Positions 60,650-64,000 of a DNA stretch of 64,000 bases are shown piece by piece; the stretch's first letter is position 1, and each line of letters starts with the position of its first letter. Source of the stretch: Gorsachius magnificus (taxonomy: Eukaryota; Chordata; Aves; Pelecaniformes; Ardeidae); assembly GCA_034008185.1 (NCBI GenBank), contig CM067081.1:186393510-186457509 (forward strand). The letters are read 5' to 3'. The notes under the pieces are model-generated. The model was not told where the DNA came from, ran no database searches, and worked only from the letters and a program-made list of their open reading frames with translations. Both the position numbers and the translations under genes were made by a program.

Positions 60650-62981
60650 TGGTACTGTTTATTACCATCTGCGGATGGAACTTCATTGCACAAAAAATCT
60701 GGAACAGGGTAAGGCTCCAGAGCACCTGCAATATATTGATGACATCATTGTGTGGGGCAATACAGCAGAAGAAGTTTTTGAGAAAGGGAAGAAAATAGTC
60801 CAAATCCTTCTGAAGGCTGGTTTTGCCATAAAACAAAGTAAGGTCAAAGGACCTGCACAGGAGATCCAGTTTTTAGGAATCAAATGGCAAGATGGACGTC
60901 GTCAGATTCCAATGGATGTGATCAACAAAATAACAGCCATGTCTCCACCAACCAGCAAGAAGGAAACACAAGCTTTCTTGGGTGTTGTGGGTTTTTGGAG
61001 AATTCATATTCCAAATTATAGCCAGATTGTAAGCCCTCTTTACCCAAGTGACCTGGAAGAAGAATGATTTCAAATGGGGCCCTGAACAACGACAAGCCTT
61101 TGAACAAATTAAATGGGAGATAGTGCATGCAGTAGCCCTTGGACCAGTCCAGGCAGGGCAAGATGTAAAGAATGTGCTCTACACCGCAGCCGGAGAGAAT
61201 GGCCCTACCTGGAGCCTCTGGCAGAAAGCACCAGGGGAGACTTGAGGCCGACCCCTAGGGTTTTGGAGTTGGGGATACAGAGGATCTGAAGCCAACTATA
61301 CTCCAACTGAAAAAGAGATATTAGCAGCATATGATGGGGTTCGAGCTGCTTCCAAAGTGATTGGTACTGAAGCACAGCTCCTCCTGGCACCCTGACTGCC
61401 GGTGCTGGGCTGGATGTTCAAAGGGAAGGTCCTGTCTACACATCACGCAACTGATGCTACATGGAGTAAGTGGGTCGCACTGATTACACAACGGGCTCGA
61501 ATAGGAAACCTCAGTTGCCCAGGAATCTTGGAAGTGATCACGGGCTGGCCAGAAGGCAAAGATTTTGGAATATTGTCAGAGAAGGAGGTGGTGCGTGCTG
61601 AAGAGGCCCCGCTGTACAATGAATTTGCCGGAAAATGAGAAGCAATACGCCCTGTTCACTGATGGGTCCTGCTGTCTTGTGGGAAAGCATCGAAGGTGGA
61701 AGGCTGCTGTATGGAGTCCTACAAGACGAGTCGCAGAGACTGCTGAAGGAGAAGGTGAATCAAGTCAATCTGCAGAGGTGAAAGCCATCCAGCTGGCTTT
61801 AGATATTGCTGAAAGAGAAAAATGGCCAGTGCTCTATCTCTATACTGACTCATGGATGGTGGCAAATGCCCTGTGGAGGTGTGCAATGGAAGCAGAGCAA
61901 CTGGCAGCGCAGAGGCAAACCCATTTGGGCAGCCACATTATGGCAAGATATTGCTGCCCGAGTAGAGAACTTGGTTGTAAAAGTACGTCACGTAGATGCT
62001 CATGTGCCCAAGAGTCGGGCCACTGAAGAACATCAAAACAACCAGCAGGCAGATCAGGCTGCTCAGATTGAAGTGGCTCAGGTGGATCTGGACTGGCAAC
62101 ATAAGGGTGAAGTGTTTCTAGCTCGGTGGGCCCATGACACCTCAGGTCATCAAGGAAGAGATGCAACATACAGATGGGCTCGTGATCGAGGGGTGGACTT
62201 AACTATGGACGCTATTGCACAGGTTATCCATGAATGTGAAACGTGTGCTGCGATCAAACAAGCCAAGCGCTTAAAGCCTCTCTGGTATGGAGGACGATGG
62301 CTGAAATACAAATATGGAGAGGCTTGGCAGATTGATTATATCACACTCCCACACACCCGCCATGGCAAGCGCTATGTGCTCACCATGGTAGAAGCGACCA
62401 CCGGATGGTTGGAAACATACCCTGTGCCCCATGCCACTGCCCGGAACACTATCCTAGGCCTTGAAAAACAAGTCCTATGGCGACATGGCACCCCAGAAAG
62501 AATTGAGTCAGACAACGGAACTCATTCCCGAAACAACCTCATAGATAAATGGGCCAAAGAGCATGGCATTGAGTGGGTCTATCACATCCCCTGTCACGCA
62601 CCAGCCTCTGGGAAAATTGACCGATACAATGGACTGTTAAAAACTACACTGAAAGCAATGGGTGGTGGAACATTCAAACATTGGGATACACATTTAGCAA
62701 AAGCCACCTGGTTAGTCAACCCTAGAGGATCCGCCAACCGAGCTGGCCCTGCCCAATCAAACCTCTTACGTACTGTAGAAGGGGATAAAGTCCCTGTAGT
62801 GCATGTAAAAAATATGCTGGGGAAGACAGTCTGGGTTACTCCTGCCTCAGGTAAAGGCAAACCCATCCGTGGGATTGCTTTTGCTCAAGGACCTGGCTCT
62901 ACTTGGTGGGTGATGTGGAAGGATGGGGAAGTCCAATGTGTACCTCAAAGGGATTTAATTTTGGGTGAAAACAGCCAATGA
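60650..62981 (+). pseudogene. Broken pol of an avian ERVL endogenous retrovirus (end of reverse transcriptase, RNase H, integrase)
   Basis: Old retroviral pol, truncated at its 5' side and disrupted. Order seen: end of reverse transcriptase with the YIDD catalytic motif (60732-60743); RNase H with Asp in FTDGS (61661-61663) and Asp in YTDSW (61847-61849); integrase with an HX4H...CX2C zinc finger (His 62133 and 62148, Cys 62235 and 62244) and core Asp at 62334 and 62511. Breaks: the reading frame changes near 61050, near 61625 and near 61875, and in-frame TGA stops occur at 61243-61245 and 61393-61395. From the end of RNase H to the stop at 62979 the frame is open (391 codons), but the residue at the catalytic Glu position is Asp (62619-62621). 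No gag, protease, env or 5' LTR is seen. ERVL assignment rests on pol sequence and lack of env, and is inference from family knowledge. It cannot encode a working polymerase as it stands. Confidence 0.9.
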
Positions 62982-63387
62982 ACTGAATTCTATAAAGTCA
63001 ATTGTTGTATAATACAGTATGTCATCATTTTTACTATTGCTGTATGTCCTATTAATGGTATAGCAGTAAGAATCGCCCAGATTAAGAAGAATGAATGTTG
63101 AAGAAACTGAAGAAGTGCAGCGGATGGAACCAGAACTGACTTCAGCATGCAACAACCCGAGACCAGACCCCATCTCTCCTGCCCTGAAAGACTGTTACAA
63201 CAGATGAAGCCCAGAACCGTGGACTAAATGAACCCAACGGACATTTCAGAGGAATGGTCCATAGACTAAGGGAATGATATCTGTGTGTATGTATCAAATA
63301 ATGGGAAAGTGGTGGTGATTAATTGGAATGTATTGTAAGGGTAGGACCTAAGCATGACGTAAATGGTATAGAATAAGGGGTGGATAA
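62982..63387 (+). mobile_element. ERVL region between pol and 3' LTR, with polypurine tract
   Basis: A 406-bp non-coding stretch joins the pol stop to the 3' LTR. There is no env-like open frame, as expected for ERVL. A purine-rich stretch next to the LTR (63372-63384, containing AAGGGG) is the likely plus-strand primer site. The exact primer boundary is inferred. Confidence 0.75.
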
Positions 63388-63952
63388 TGTCCTGGTTTCG
63401 GCTGGGATAGAGTTAATTTTCTTCATAGTAGCTAGCATAGTGCTGTGCTTTGGATTTAGTACTAGAAGAATGTTGATAACACGCTGATGTTTTTAGTTGT
63501 TGCCAAGTAGTGCTCAGACTGCTCAAGGACTTTTTGAGCTTCTCCTGCTCGGCCAGGTGCATAACAAGCTGGGAGTACAGCACAGCTAGGACAGCTAGGA
63601 CCCAAACTGTCCAAAGAGCTATTCCATACCATATAACGTCATGCTCGGGGGGGGGTCAGTCGGTTGGTCGGTCGCTCGGGGACTGCTCGCGGCTCGGGAC
63701 GGGCTGGGCATCGGTCGGCGGGTGGTGAGCAATTGCATTGTGCATCATTCGTTTTGTATATTCTGTATATTCTGTTATCATTCTCATTATTATTATTATT
63801 ATTATTTTCTCTTATTAAACTGTCTCTATCTCAGCCCTCGGCTCTAACCTTTTATTTTCTTTCCAATTCTCTCCTCCATCCCACTGAGGTGGGGGGGGGA
63901 GTGAGTGAGCAGCTGCGTGGTGCTTAGTTGCCAGTTGGGTTAAACCACAACA
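63388..63952 (+). mobile_element. 3' LTR of the truncated ERVL provirus
   Basis: The LTR starts with TGTCCTGGTTTCGGC and ends ACCACAACA, with TG...CA termini. It has an ATTAAA polyadenylation hexamer (63814-63819), a (TTA)n run just before it (63787-63806), and a G-run with CpG-rich sequence (63648-63725) where related LTRs in this window carry TATA. The same termini and internal blocks recur in the LTRs at 35315 and 56684, but internal sequence differs enough to suggest another subfamily. No partner 5' LTR or target duplication is found, so the provirus lost its 5' half. Confidence 0.92.
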
Positions 63953-64000
63953 CACCCACATTCTTTAAAGCAATAGAAATAATTTATTTCCATTCATTTT

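Noticed and set aside
1..64000. CRISPR arrays, operons, tRNA or rRNA genes
   Set aside because: No regularly spaced direct repeats, no bacterial gene layout and no recognisable tRNA or rRNA sequence; the DNA is vertebrate.

Overview
The window looks like a piece of a bird nuclear chromosome, probably from a neoavian species. The organism call rests on three things: about eleven CR1 LINE fragments carrying the avian 3' end (ATTCTATG-type repeats), avian ERVL-type LTRs that start TGTCCTGGTTT and end near AAACCACRACA, and one intron-containing vertebrate gene. The bird call is firm; the neoavian call is inference from the LTR family. AT-rich single-copy DNA makes up most of the sequence.

Layout. 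From 1 to about 53,000 I find no convincing coding exon. This is intergenic or deep-intronic DNA with CR1 fragments on both strands (5093-5230, 10866-11330, 19628-20185, 22004-22214, 29280-30531, 34755-35128, 37244-37363, 43091-43366, 51250-51424, 53050-53116), one solo ERVL LTR with a perfect 5-bp target duplication (35315-35892), an LTR stump (11600-11647), three long purine/pyrimidine tracts (16444, 22882, 25902) and two near-certain perfect hairpins (17592-17629 and 45385-45425).

From 54,243 to 59,389, on the minus strand, lie the last two coding exons of THAP5, a THAP zinc-finger transcription factor. Both exons are open and joined by matching splice phases. The first coding exon, which carries the first two zinc-binding cysteines, is not visible and should lie to the right of the window. 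A second solo ERVL LTR sits in the intron between the two exons (56684-57248). A 5'-truncated, frameshifted ERVL provirus (about 60650-63952: end of reverse transcriptase, RNase H, integrase, 3' LTR) lies upstream of exon 2, presumably inside intron 1. Both ERVL insertions are antisense to THAP5.

How the parts work together: only THAP5 appears to be a functional gene. The rest is transposon fossil and low-complexity sequence. I found no CRISPR array, operon, tRNA or rRNA, and no previously undescribed gene system that I can support. The observations best worth checking are the perfect hairpins, which look like template-switch mutations; the antisense LTR with an intact TATA box inside THAP5; the catalytic Glu-to-Asp change in the ERVL integrase; and a CpG-dense 280-bp island near 1,030-1,310.
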